64,000 bases of DNA from NCBI GenBank assembly GCA_037189985.1, contig JBBCJX010000029.1:62001-126000 (forward strand), written 5' to 3'. This DNA is from UBA2031 sp037189985. Lineage in GTDB: Bacteria; Pseudomonadota; Gammaproteobacteria; Pseudomonadales; Moraxellaceae. How positions within the stretch are numbered: the stretch's first letter is position 1; each line of letters starts with the position of its first letter. The position numbers and the translations under genes are program-made. This document shows positions 54,193-61,653 of the stretch, in pieces. The notes beneath the pieces are model-generated. The model did no database searches. It was not told where the DNA came from and worked only from the letters and a program-made list of their open reading frames with translations.

Positions 54193-54652
54193 TTTGTCGG
54201 CAGATTTCCGAAGGCTACTCCTCCGGTTCAAAGGTTCGGGAATGGACAATTAAGGACAGAAAAGCGACCTGTAAATGTGCGGCAGCAAACATGGGCAGCA
54301 GGATTAAAACCGGGTGAGAAAACTGTTTCCCCCTTTCTCAGGAGTCTCATTCCGGGGTTGGTCAGAATGTTTCTGAGGAGGAAAAACCGGATTAATCGAA
54401 TCCCGCCGGGGTGTCATTGAAACGTCAAAGGCGGTTTTTAAAACTTTCTGAAGACCGGATTGGCTTCCGTGAAAAGACAAAATGAGACTTTGATGATCAG
54501 GTTGTTTTTCTCTCTCATCGGGATAATGCAGAGTCATTCCGGACTGAAATCAGGTTTCATTTGGTAAAAAATCCCCGTTTATTGAATTTTTTTCAAAAAA
54601 AATGGCAAAAAACGGTTCCAACTGCTTGTTATTTGTACCGCCTGCTTTTTTT

Positions 54653-54682
54653 TTGTGCTAATTTTCTTTCCTGTAGTATATG
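54653..54682 (+). promoter_or_regulatory. Candidate promoter for the H1-like gene
   Basis: TTGTGC (54653-54658), an 18-base spacer and TATATG (54677-54682) lie about 40 bases before the ATG, in a very AT-rich setting. Confidence 0.4.
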
Positions 54683-54718
54683 TAATTCGCATCTCAAAAC
54701 TCAGGAGGAGATCCTTCA

Positions 54719-55489
54719 ATGGCTCGATCCACGAAGAAAGCTGTTGCGAAGAAGCCGGGCCGCAAGCCTGCTGCTCGCCGTGCCGCCCCCGTAACCACCG
54801 CTGCAACTGCCAAGGCAACTGAAGCTGCTGCCAAGGCAACTGCAGCTCTGACCGCTGCTACTGCTGCTGCCAAAGCTGCAACGACTCCCGCCAAGAAGGC
54901 TGCTGCTGCCGCCAAGGTGAAGTCTGCTCGCAGTGCTGCTCGCGTTGCCAAGGCCGCTCTGGCCAAGGCCAAGGTGTCCGCTGCTGTGGAAAAGGCCAAG
55001 GCCGCTGCTGATGCACGCGTTGCCAAGCTGGCTGCTTCGCTTGAGAAGAAGCGTGCCGCTGCTGTCGAGCGTGCCAAGAAGGCTGCTGAAAAGCGCATTG
55101 CCAAGGCTGATGCTGCCAAGGTGAAAGCTGCTGCCAAGAAAGCTGCTGCCAAGGTGAAGGCTGCTGCCAAGAAGGCTGCTGCCAAGCTGCGTGCCATTGC
55201 CAAGCGTGAAGCTGCTCGTGCAAAGGCTGCTGACCGGGCTGCTGCCCGCAAGGCCGCTGCTGCCCAGAAGCGTGCTGCCCGCAAGGCTGCTGCTGCTGCC
55301 AAGAAGGCTGCAAAGCCCAAGGCTGTACGCAAGCCTGCTGCTCGCAAGCCCGCAGTTCGCAAGGCTGCTGCAAAGCCTGCCGCCAAGCGCGTTGCAAAGC
55401 CGGCAGCTAAGCCTGCTGCCAAAAAGCCTGCTGCAAAGAAGACCACAAGTCGTGGTCGTCCCAGGAAGGCTGCTCCGGCTGCTGCCTGA
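54719..55489 (+). CDS. Histone H1-like / AlgP-like Lys-Ala-rich DNA-binding protein
   Basis: A 256-residue protein composed almost wholly of Ala, Lys, Arg, Pro and Val. The middle (about 60-190) has AAKKAAAKVKAAAKK-like repeats expected to form long basic helices; the C-terminal 60 residues carry KPAA-type repeats as in Pseudomonas AlgP and eukaryotic H1 tails. AT-hook-like cores appear near both ends (PGRKP about residue 13, RGRPRK about 246). A strong AGGAGGAG eight bases before the ATG implies high expression. It ends in a strong terminator. Likely a nucleoid protein; targets unknown. Confidence 0.9.
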   Translation: MARSTKKAVAKKPGRKPAARRAAPVTTAATAKATEAAAKATAALTAATAAAKAATTPAKKAAAAAKVKSARSAARVAKAALAKAKVSAAVEKAKAAADARVAKLAASLEKKRAAAVERAKKAAEKRIAKADAAKVKAAAKKAAAKVKAAAKKAAAKLRAIAKREAARAKAADRAAARKAAAAQKRAARKAAAAAKKAAKPKAVRKPAARKPAVRKAAAKPAAKRVAKPAAKPAAKKPAAKKTTSRGRPRKAAPAAA

Positions 55490-55495
55490 GTCATG

Positions 55496-55524
55496 AAAAA
55501 CCCCGCTCCGGCGGGGTTTTTTCT
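55496..55524 (+). terminator. Rho-independent terminator after the H1-like gene
   Basis: An 11-bp stem (55496-55506 with 55511-55521) with loop TCCG is flanked by A5 and T6; it could also act on mobA from the other strand. Confidence 0.92.
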
Positions 55525-55572
55525 TTCCCTTTCCTGCTTCCCATTCAGGAAGCGGGTGAGGTTCTGTCTCCC

Positions 55573-56151
55573 TCATTTTTCTTCGGCATCTTTCAGCTCA
55601 GCCAGTGTATTAAGGTTGATGAAAGCTTGGGCATTATCAAACCTCGCCACGGCGAATTGCCGGCTCATGCACCAGCTTTCAACCTTGTGCCCGTCGTTTG
55701 CCAGATAATCCCTCAACGAATCTTCCAGGCTACGCCGCAGCAGCATCACGAGTGGCTGCAGGCGTGAGCCGTCATGACTGATGACCACCTCGATATCCTC
55801 AGTCATCAAGGCTGACAAACCCGTAACGAGATCGACGGGTAGAAAAGGCATGTCGCAGGGTGCCACCAGTACATGTTCATGTCGGCAATAAGGTAATCCC
55901 GCAATAATGCCGGCCAGTGGCCCCGGATAATCCGGAGACGGGTCTGCGACCAGCCTGTGGCCAAAGACAGCCATGCTTTCGGCGTTGCGATTGCAGTTGA
56001 TGATGATGTCGTCAACTTGGGAGCGCAGGCGCTCCAGGACGTGAGCAATGACGGGCCGGCCGCTCAGGGAAAGCAGGGCCTTGTCCTGTCCTCCCATGCG
56101 TGTGGCGCGTCCACCTGCAAGGATGATGGCTGAGCAGTGAAATGCGGGCAT
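55573..56151 (-). CDS. mobA: Molybdenum cofactor guanylyltransferase
   Basis: A 192-residue nucleotidyltransferase that adds GMP to molybdopterin to make the MGD cofactor. The N-terminal IILAGGRATRMGGQDKALL and the central VAPCDMPFLP motifs are diagnostic. ATG 56151 is used because the residues before it are not MobA-like. It is divergent from dinG with only 56 bases between starts. No other moa/mob/mog gene is in the window. Confidence 0.93.
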   Translation of the reverse strand: MPAFHCSAIILAGGRATRMGGQDKALLSLSGRPVIAHVLERLRSQVDDIIINCNRNAESMAVFGHRLVADPSPDYPGPLAGIIAGLPYCRHEHVLVAPCDMPFLPVDLVTGLSALMTEDIEVVISHDGSRLQPLVMLLRRSLEDSLRDYLANDGHKVESWCMSRQFAVARFDNAQAFINLNTLAELKDAEEK

Positions 56152-56207
56152 TAGTGAACCGTTGGCATGGGGTAGAATCGCGTTTTCTCCGAGCCCCAAG
56201 GCGTGTC

Positions 56208-58157
56208 ATGACGACCTCTTTCCAAAGCCAGGACATTCTCGGACAGGGCGGGCGACTTGCGCAGCATATCCCCGGTTTTCGTCCGCGCGAAGCCCAGCTT
56301 GCCATGAGTGATGCCGTTGCCTCCGCCCTGGACGCGCACAGTATCCTCATGGTCGAGGCCGGCACGGGTACCGGCAAGACCTATGCCTATCTTGCTCCTG
56401 CCCTCATGTCGGGCGAGAAAGTCATCATTTCTACTGGTACGCGCAATCTCCAGGACCAGCTTTTTCATCGTGACCTGCCATCGGTGCTCAAGGCGCTGGG
56501 TGTATCGGTACGGACGGCATTGCTGAAGGGACGAGCCAATTATCTTTGTCCTTATCGTCTTCAGGTGCATCTGGAAGATGGCCGTTTTGCCAGCAAGCAG
56601 ACCGTGCATGAGTTGCAGCGGGTTGCGGAGTGGGCCCATCACACGGCCAGTGGTGACATCGCCGAACTGGTTGATCTGCCGGAGGATGCCAGCGTCTGGC
56701 CACTGGTCACGAGTACGGCAGACAACTGTCTCGGGCAGGATTGCCCCTTGCTGGAAGAGTGCCCCCTGATGAAGGCGCGCCGCAAGGCCACCGAATCGGA
56801 TGTCGTGGTGGTCAACCACCATCTTTTCTTTGCCGACATTGCCATCAAGGAAGAAGGTTTCGGTGAATTGTTGCCCGATGCGACAGCCGTCATCTTTGAT
56901 GAGGCGCACCAGTTGCCCGAAGTCGCCTCCATGTTCTTTGGCGAGAGCCTTTCGTCCCGCCAGCTCATGGAGCTGGCGCAGGATGCGGTGGGTGAAATGC
57001 TGCAATCAGCTGGCGAGATGCGTTCCATCCTGGATGCCTCTACGCAACTGGAAAACCGCGTGGCCGACATGCGTCTGGCCTTTGGTGACGAGGCCCGCAA
57101 GAGTGTCTGGTCGGAGGTGGCAACACGGCCTGATATGCCGCCCGCCATCGAGGCGGCAAGACTGGCGCTGGATCATCTCGCGACCTGCCTTGAGGCAGCC
57201 AGTTCCCGCAGCAAGGGTCTTGAGGCTTGTCATCGCCGTGCCGGTGACCTGTTGGCGCAATTTATCCTGCTGACGGGAGAAACACCGGCCAGCCAGGTGC
57301 ACTGGTTTGAAACCTTCAAGAAAGGCTTTGTGATCCAGTGGACACCACTGGATGTCGCCAAGCCTTTCCGTGACATGGTCACCGCGCGCAAATCAGCCTG
57401 GGTATTTACCTCGGCCACGCTGGCTGTGCACGAAGACTTCCGGCATTTCTCTGCGCAACTTGGCCTGGATGATCTGGAGTCGTTGCAACTTCCCAGTCCT
57501 TTTGCCTACGAAAAGCAGGCACTGTTTTATGTGCCGCGGGGTTTGCCGGATACCGGTGATCCGGGATACACCCAGTCCGTGCTGGAGGCCTCGCTGCCAG
57601 TGTTGCAGGCGAGTCGCGGGCGTGCCTTTGTGCTCTTTACCAGTCACCGTGCCCTGAAAGAGGCCGCAGACTGGCTGCGCGGGCGCCTGGAATATCCCTT
57701 GCTGGTACAGGGCAGTATGGCCAAGGGTGAGTTGCTGCGCCGTTTCCGTGAGCATGGCAATGCCATCCTGCTGGGCACGGGCAGTTTCTGGGAGGGCGTG
57801 GACGTGCGTGGCGAGGCACTTTCCTGCGTGATTATCGACAAACTGCCTTTCGCATCACCGGGTGAGCCGGTGGTGGCGGCCCGCATTGATGCCATGAAGG
57901 CACGGGGCCGCAATCCTTTCGTGAGTTACCAGTTGCCGGGGGCCATCATTGCCATGAAGCAGGGAGCAGGGCGCCTCATCCGTGACGAAACCGATACCGG
58001 TGTGCTCATGGTCTGTGATCCGCGCCTGGTTGGCCGTCCTTATGGCCGCCTGTTCCTGCAGAGCCTGCCACCCATGCGGCGCACACGTGACTTGCAGGAG
58101 GTACGGGAATTTTTTGCCTTGCTGGATACGATGACGAATGACACTGCTTGCGCTTGA
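56208..58157 (+). CDS. yoaA: DinG/YoaA-family ATP-dependent helicase (XPD-like, Fe-S)
   Basis: A 649-residue superfamily 2 helicase. The Walker A AGTGTGKT is at 51-58 and DEAH at 231-234. Four cysteines (114, 174, 179, 185) form the expected iron-sulfur cluster site, and the C-terminal motif VI region QGAGRLIRDE-like is intact. YoaA acts in DNA damage tolerance and associates with polymerase III chi in E. coli; the length and lack of an N-terminal exonuclease favour YoaA over long DinG forms. It overlaps tsaB by 20 bases. Confidence 0.92.
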   Translation: MTTSFQSQDILGQGGRLAQHIPGFRPREAQLAMSDAVASALDAHSILMVEAGTGTGKTYAYLAPALMSGEKVIISTGTRNLQDQLFHRDLPSVLKALGVSVRTALLKGRANYLCPYRLQVHLEDGRFASKQTVHELQRVAEWAHHTASGDIAELVDLPEDASVWPLVTSTADNCLGQDCPLLEECPLMKARRKATESDVVVVNHHLFFADIAIKEEGFGELLPDATAVIFDEAHQLPEVASMFFGESLSSRQLMELAQDAVGEMLQSAGEMRSILDASTQLENRVADMRLAFGDEARKSVWSEVATRPDMPPAIEAARLALDHLATCLEAASSRSKGLEACHRRAGDLLAQFILLTGETPASQVHWFETFKKGFVIQWTPLDVAKPFRDMVTARKSAWVFTSATLAVHEDFRHFSAQLGLDDLESLQLPSPFAYEKQALFYVPRGLPDTGDPGYTQSVLEASLPVLQASRGRAFVLFTSHRALKEAADWLRGRLEYPLLVQGSMAKGELLRRFREHGNAILLGTGSFWEGVDVRGEALSCVIIDKLPFASPGEPVVAARIDAMKARGRNPFVSYQLPGAIIAMKQGAGRLIRDETDTGVLMVCDPRLVGRPYGRLFLQSLPPMRRTRDLQEVREFFALLDTMTNDTACA

Positions 58158-58821
58158 AACCTCCACGGAAGCCTGCTCTGTTGCCCTGCATGTGCAAGGG
58201 CGGGTCATTTCCCGTTTCCGTCATGCTCCCCGGCTGCAGACCGAGCTGCTGCTACCCATGATTGATGAGGTATTGGCAGAGGCAGGTATCGTGCTTTCTG
58301 CCGTGGATGTGCTGGCTTACAGTCGCGGGCCTGGCGCCTTTACGGGGGTGCGCATTGCTGCTGCTGCAGTGCAGTCCTTGGCATTTGCACGTGACTTGCC
58401 TGTGGTTGCGGTTTCCAGCCTGCAGACGCTGGCACAGGGCGCCTGGCGAGTGCATGGTGCTGCGCGTGTGCTGGCCGTGTTTGATGCGCGCATGGACGAG
58501 GTGTATGCCGGCGCTTATGAATATCGTGACAGCCTCATGCAGCCCCTGGATGTAGACCATCTTTGTTCGCCAACGGCATTGCCGGAAAAATTGCGTGGTG
58601 AGTTCTTTCTTGCCGGCAACGGTGTTGCTGTACATGAGGCTGCTCTCCGGTCGCAATGTGTCTTTGCTGGTATGGACGCCACGCTTTTTCCCTCGGCCGA
58701 GGATGTGGTGCCGCTGGCGCTCGCTGCCTTGGCGGCGGGGCAGGCACAGTCGGCAGAGTTGGCATTGCCCGTCTATCTGCGTGACGAGGTCTGGAAAAAA
58801 CTGCCGGGAAGAGAGTCATGA
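58138..58821 (+). CDS. tsaB: tRNA threonylcarbamoyladenosine biosynthesis protein TsaB
   Basis: A 227-residue ASKHA-fold partner of TsaD needed for t6A37 modification of ANN-decoding tRNAs. The N-terminal LLALETSTEACSVAL and SRGPGAFTGVRI motifs are diagnostic. It starts inside the end of the helicase gene, an arrangement common in Pseudomonas relatives, and overlaps the thioesterase gene by four bases. Confidence 0.95.
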   Translation: MTLLALETSTEACSVALHVQGRVISRFRHAPRLQTELLLPMIDEVLAEAGIVLSAVDVLAYSRGPGAFTGVRIAAAAVQSLAFARDLPVVAVSSLQTLAQGAWRVHGAARVLAVFDARMDEVYAGAYEYRDSLMQPLDVDHLCSPTALPEKLRGEFFLAGNGVAVHEAALRSQCVFAGMDATLFPSAEDVVPLALAALAAGQAQSAELALPVYLRDEVWKKLPGRES

Positions 58822-59264
58822 ACAGCCCTGCCTGGGATTTCCCTGAGCCTCATGTGCTGCGGGTGCGCGTGCTTCCCGAGCATATCGATGTCATGCAGCA
58901 CACCAATAATGTGGTCTACCTGCGCTGGCTGGAGGACATTGCCTGGGATCATTCCCGGCATCTGGGTCTGGACGAGGTGGCCTATGAGCGGCTTGGTCAT
59001 GGCATGGTGGCACGCCGTCATGAGCTGGATTACCTGCAGCCCACTTTTCTGGATGAAGAAATCTGGCTGGCCACATGGATACTGCATGCGGATCGCCTCT
59101 CCATTCGCCGTGCTTACCAGTTCCTGCGGCCGGCTGATGGCGTGACCGTGTTTCGAGGGCGTACACAGTGGGTGTGCGTCGACATCAAGGAGGGACGGGT
59201 ACGGCGCATGCCGGCCGAGTTCCAGGCAGCTTACCGCTCGCCGCTTCAGATTGAGGAGAAGTAG
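58818..59264 (+). CDS. Acyl-CoA thioesterase, 4HBT (YbgC/FadM-like)
   Basis: A 148-residue hot-dog-fold thioesterase. The motif HIDVMQHTNNVVYLRWLED carries the catalytic-type Asp/His-Asn arrangement of the 4-hydroxybenzoyl-CoA thioesterase family. The substrate is likely an acyl-CoA but cannot be specified. It is translationally coupled to tsaB (ATGA) and lies three bases before uppP. Confidence 0.88.
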   Translation: MNSPAWDFPEPHVLRVRVLPEHIDVMQHTNNVVYLRWLEDIAWDHSRHLGLDEVAYERLGHGMVARRHELDYLQPTFLDEEIWLATWILHADRLSIRRAYQFLRPADGVTVFRGRTQWVCVDIKEGRVRRMPAEFQAAYRSPLQIEEK

Positions 59265-59267
59265 TCC

Positions 59268-60092
59268 GTGGATTTCCTGTTGTATCTGCAAGCCCTGATC
59301 ATGGGCATCCTGGAAGGGTTGACGGAGTTCCTTCCGGTATCCAGTACAGGCCATCTCATCGTTGCCGCTGAGCTCATGGATTTCTGGACGGAAGACAAAC
59401 GTGTTGTCTTCGAGATTGCCATCCAGCTTGGCGCCATCCTGGCCATCTGCTTTCTTTACCGGGAAAAACTGGTGCGTGTAACACAGGGCTTCTTTGCCGG
59501 GCGGGCAGATGACAGGCGTTTTGTTGCCAATGTGCTGGTTGCCTTCATGCCGGCAGCAGTCATCGGTTTCTTTGCACACGACTTCATCAAGGAACGACTG
59601 TTCGATCCGCTGGTGGTGGCTTTCATGCTGGTTGCCGGGGGCATCCTGATTCTCTTTGCAGAAAAGCGTCAGCATGCGATTACCGCGCCCGAGGTCGAGA
59701 GCATGACCTGGCAGCATGCCCTCAAGGTCGGTTTTGCCCAGTGTGTGGCCATGATTCCTGGTACATCGCGTTCGGGTGCGACCATCATTGGCGGGCTTTT
59801 CTTCGGGCTCTCACGCAAGGCGGCGGCCGAGTTTTCTTTTTTCCTGGCCATTCCCACCATGCTGGGTGCTACCACGCTCTCGGTGTACAAGCACCGGCAC
59901 GAGTTTCTCTGGGAAGATGCCCCTGTTTTTTCCATAGGCTTCATCGCTGCCTTTCTGGTGGCGCTTTGGGTGGTGAAAGCGCTGGTGCGCTATGTCTCCA
60001 ACCATGACTTCACGATCTTTGCCTGGTATCGCATTGCCTTCGGCGGCTTCATCCTGCTCAGTGCCTGGGGTGGCTGGATCAACTGGGGCTGA
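59268..60092 (+). CDS. uppP: Undecaprenyl-diphosphatase UppP (BacA)
   Basis: A 274-residue membrane enzyme that dephosphorylates undecaprenyl diphosphate to regenerate the carrier lipid; overproduction gives bacitracin resistance. The motif EGLTEFLPVSSTGHL is at residues 16-30 and the second motif IPGTSRSGATI lies further on, with about eight membrane helices. It starts at GTG 59268 after GAGGAGAAG. Its stop overlaps the rsmJ start by one base. Confidence 0.96.
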   Translation: MDFLLYLQALIMGILEGLTEFLPVSSTGHLIVAAELMDFWTEDKRVVFEIAIQLGAILAICFLYREKLVRVTQGFFAGRADDRRFVANVLVAFMPAAVIGFFAHDFIKERLFDPLVVAFMLVAGGILILFAEKRQHAITAPEVESMTWQHALKVGFAQCVAMIPGTSRSGATIIGGLFFGLSRKAAAEFSFFLAIPTMLGATTLSVYKHRHEFLWEDAPVFSIGFIAAFLVALWVVKALVRYVSNHDFTIFAWYRIAFGGFILLSAWGGWINWG

Positions 60093-60904
60093 TGGTGGAG
60101 CAGCCCTTGCCTCTGCTGGTGCTGGACTCCGCGTTGATGCCTGTTGCGCAAGAGTGGGGGCAGCAGCTCCAGCTTGTTCCGCAGCTCCTTCCCGAGCGGC
60201 GTAGCGGACTGGAGTCACTGCTGGGCCTGCATGAGGCTGCCCTGGTACTGGATGCTGACGGATTGGCCTTGCAGGCACTGGAGCAGCCTTTGCCCGGGCC
60301 GGTGCGTGTGGATTTCGTGCAGGGCACCCTGCGCTGGCGTCTGGCGCATGGGGGTGGGCAGGGTGAAATGGTGGCCAAGGCCTGTGGCGTTAGCAAAGGG
60401 CGCCTGCCCAATGTTCTGGATGGTACGGCCGGGCTGGGGCGTGATGCCTTCATTCTGGCGAGCCTTGGCTGCCATGTACGGCTTTGCGAGCGTTCTCCGG
60501 TCATTGCCGCACTTCTGCAGGATGGGATGGCCCGGGCCACCAGGGATGTCGAACTTGCCGCCATCATGTCCCGCATGCAGTTGATGCAAGGCGATACCCT
60601 GTCCGTCCTGATTGCGCTGGCAGCCGGAGATACCGCGGATTGTCCGGATGTGGTTTATCTGGATCCCATGTTCCCGCATCGGGAAAAATCAGCCTTGGTG
60701 AAGAAGGAGATGCGTGTCTTTCGCCATGTGGTGGGGGAGGATACCGACGCTGATGACCTGCTGCCCGCCGCACTCGCGGTTGCCCGCAAGCGTGTTGTCG
60801 TCAAACGTCCGCGTCATGCGCCTGATCTGGCTGGCCACAAGCCTTCGCTGGTGGTGGAGGGCAAGAGCGGCCGCTTTGATGTTTATCTGGTGGTGAATAA
60901 ATGA
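60092..60904 (+). CDS. rsmJ: 16S rRNA (guanine1516-N2)-methyltransferase RsmJ
   Basis: A 270-residue class I SAM-dependent methyltransferase. The SAM-binding segment NVLDGTAGLGRDAFILA, the CERSPV acidic loop and YLDPMFPHR catalytic-type motif identify RsmJ (YhiQ). It methylates G1516 of 16S rRNA. Coupled to uppP by a TGATG junction. Confidence 0.94.
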   Translation: MVEQPLPLLVLDSALMPVAQEWGQQLQLVPQLLPERRSGLESLLGLHEAALVLDADGLALQALEQPLPGPVRVDFVQGTLRWRLAHGGGQGEMVAKACGVSKGRLPNVLDGTAGLGRDAFILASLGCHVRLCERSPVIAALLQDGMARATRDVELAAIMSRMQLMQGDTLSVLIALAAGDTADCPDVVYLDPMFPHREKSALVKKEMRVFRHVVGEDTDADDLLPAALAVARKRVVVKRPRHAPDLAGHKPSLVVEGKSGRFDVYLVVNK

Positions 60905-60962
60905 GTGAACTACAGGGCCTGGCAAAACGCTTCTTTACAGCAGAGCAGCCAGCCCTTTGCAA

Positions 60963-60977
60963 AGTCTTACAAAGACT
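60963..60977. promoter_or_regulatory. 6-3-6 inverted repeat upstream of tpx
   Basis: AGTCTT and AAGACT flank ACA about 75 bases before the tpx start. It may be an operator or part of the promoter region; no confident -35/-10 pair was found. Confidence 0.35.
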
Positions 60978-61051
60978 GTGCTAGCGTAAGGAGTTGTATC
61001 AAGACGTCCTGAGCAGTTTTCAGGTATTTGCATTTCATGGAGGACATTCTC

Positions 61052-61552
61052 GTGGCAACCATCAATTTCAAGGGTGATCCCGTCAAGACCGTAGGCAACC
61101 TACCGGAGAAAGGTGTCGATGCCCCTGCATTCACATTGGTCAAGGCAGACCTTTCCGAAGTTTCGTTGAAGGATTTTCTGGGCCGCCGCGTCGTGCTCAA
61201 CATCTTCCCCAGTGTCGATACGTCGGTCTGTGCAACATCGGTGCGCAAGTTCAATGAGCAGGCCGCTGGCCTGGACGATACGGTCGTCATCAATATTTCA
61301 GCCGACCTGCCGTTTGCGCTTAACCGTTTCTGTGCTGCCGAAGGCATCAACAACGTGATTGCAGCATCGGTTTTCCGTGCACCTGGCTTTGGGCAGGATT
61401 ATGGCGTCCTGCTGTCCACCGGGCCTTTGCGTGGTCTGCTGTCACGTGCCGTGGTGGTGGTTGATGTCAAGGGACGGGTGGCGTACACCGAACAGGTGGC
61501 AGACATTACCCATGAGCCGAATTACCAGTCGGCCCTCAACGCGCTGGGTTGA
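61052..61552 (+). CDS. tpx: Thiol peroxidase Tpx
   Basis: A 166-residue atypical 2-Cys peroxiredoxin that reduces peroxides with thioredoxin. The peroxidatic Cys60 (FPSVDTSVCATSVRKFN) and resolving Cys94 (NRFCAAEG) match the family. The start is GTG 61052: GGAGGA lies seven bases upstream, and the resulting N-terminus (ATINFKGDPV) aligns with known Tpx. An ATG at 61037 lies inside that ribosome site. It is monocistronic and ends in a strong terminator. Confidence 0.96.
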   Translation: MATINFKGDPVKTVGNLPEKGVDAPAFTLVKADLSEVSLKDFLGRRVVLNIFPSVDTSVCATSVRKFNEQAAGLDDTVVINISADLPFALNRFCAAEGINNVIAASVFRAPGFGQDYGVLLSTGPLRGLLSRAVVVVDVKGRVAYTEQVADITHEPNYQSALNALG

Positions 61553-61597
61553 GCCTGCCTTAGGCTGCCGTGCAGGCAGAACTGCCATCATCATGAA

Positions 61598-61633
61598 AAA
61601 GCCGGTCTTCCGCTCAACGGGAAGACCGGCTTT
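61598..61633. terminator. Bidirectional terminator between tpx and plsB
   Basis: An 11-bp perfect stem (61601-61611 with 61620-61630) with an 8-base loop is flanked by A5 and T3 runs, serving both converging genes. Confidence 0.88.
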
Positions 61634-61653
61634 CTTGTTTCCGTACAGCTTTT

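Larger units (their letters stand above)
54131..54718. other. Long noncoding region before the H1-like gene
   Basis: 588 bases without a credible gene. It begins with the hemH terminator; the last 300 bases become AT-rich with T9, A8 and other homopolymer runs, unlike the rest of the window. It holds a candidate promoter near 54653-54682. A short motif, GAGTC-(TC)-ATTCCGG, occurs twice (near 54350 and 54530). Confidence 0.7.

Noticed and set aside
53779..54420. A 213-residue frame overlapping hemH and the following gap
   Set aside because: It begins inside hemH in another frame and runs through the hemH terminator; no motif.
54304..54537. A 77-residue minus-strand frame in the noncoding gap
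   Set aside because: No ribosome site, no recognisable motif, and composition unlike neighbouring genes.
54694..55576. Long minus-strand and second-frame open frames over the H1-like gene
   Set aside because: Artifacts of the repetitive GCT/GCC/AAG codon pattern; no ribosome site and no plausible composition.
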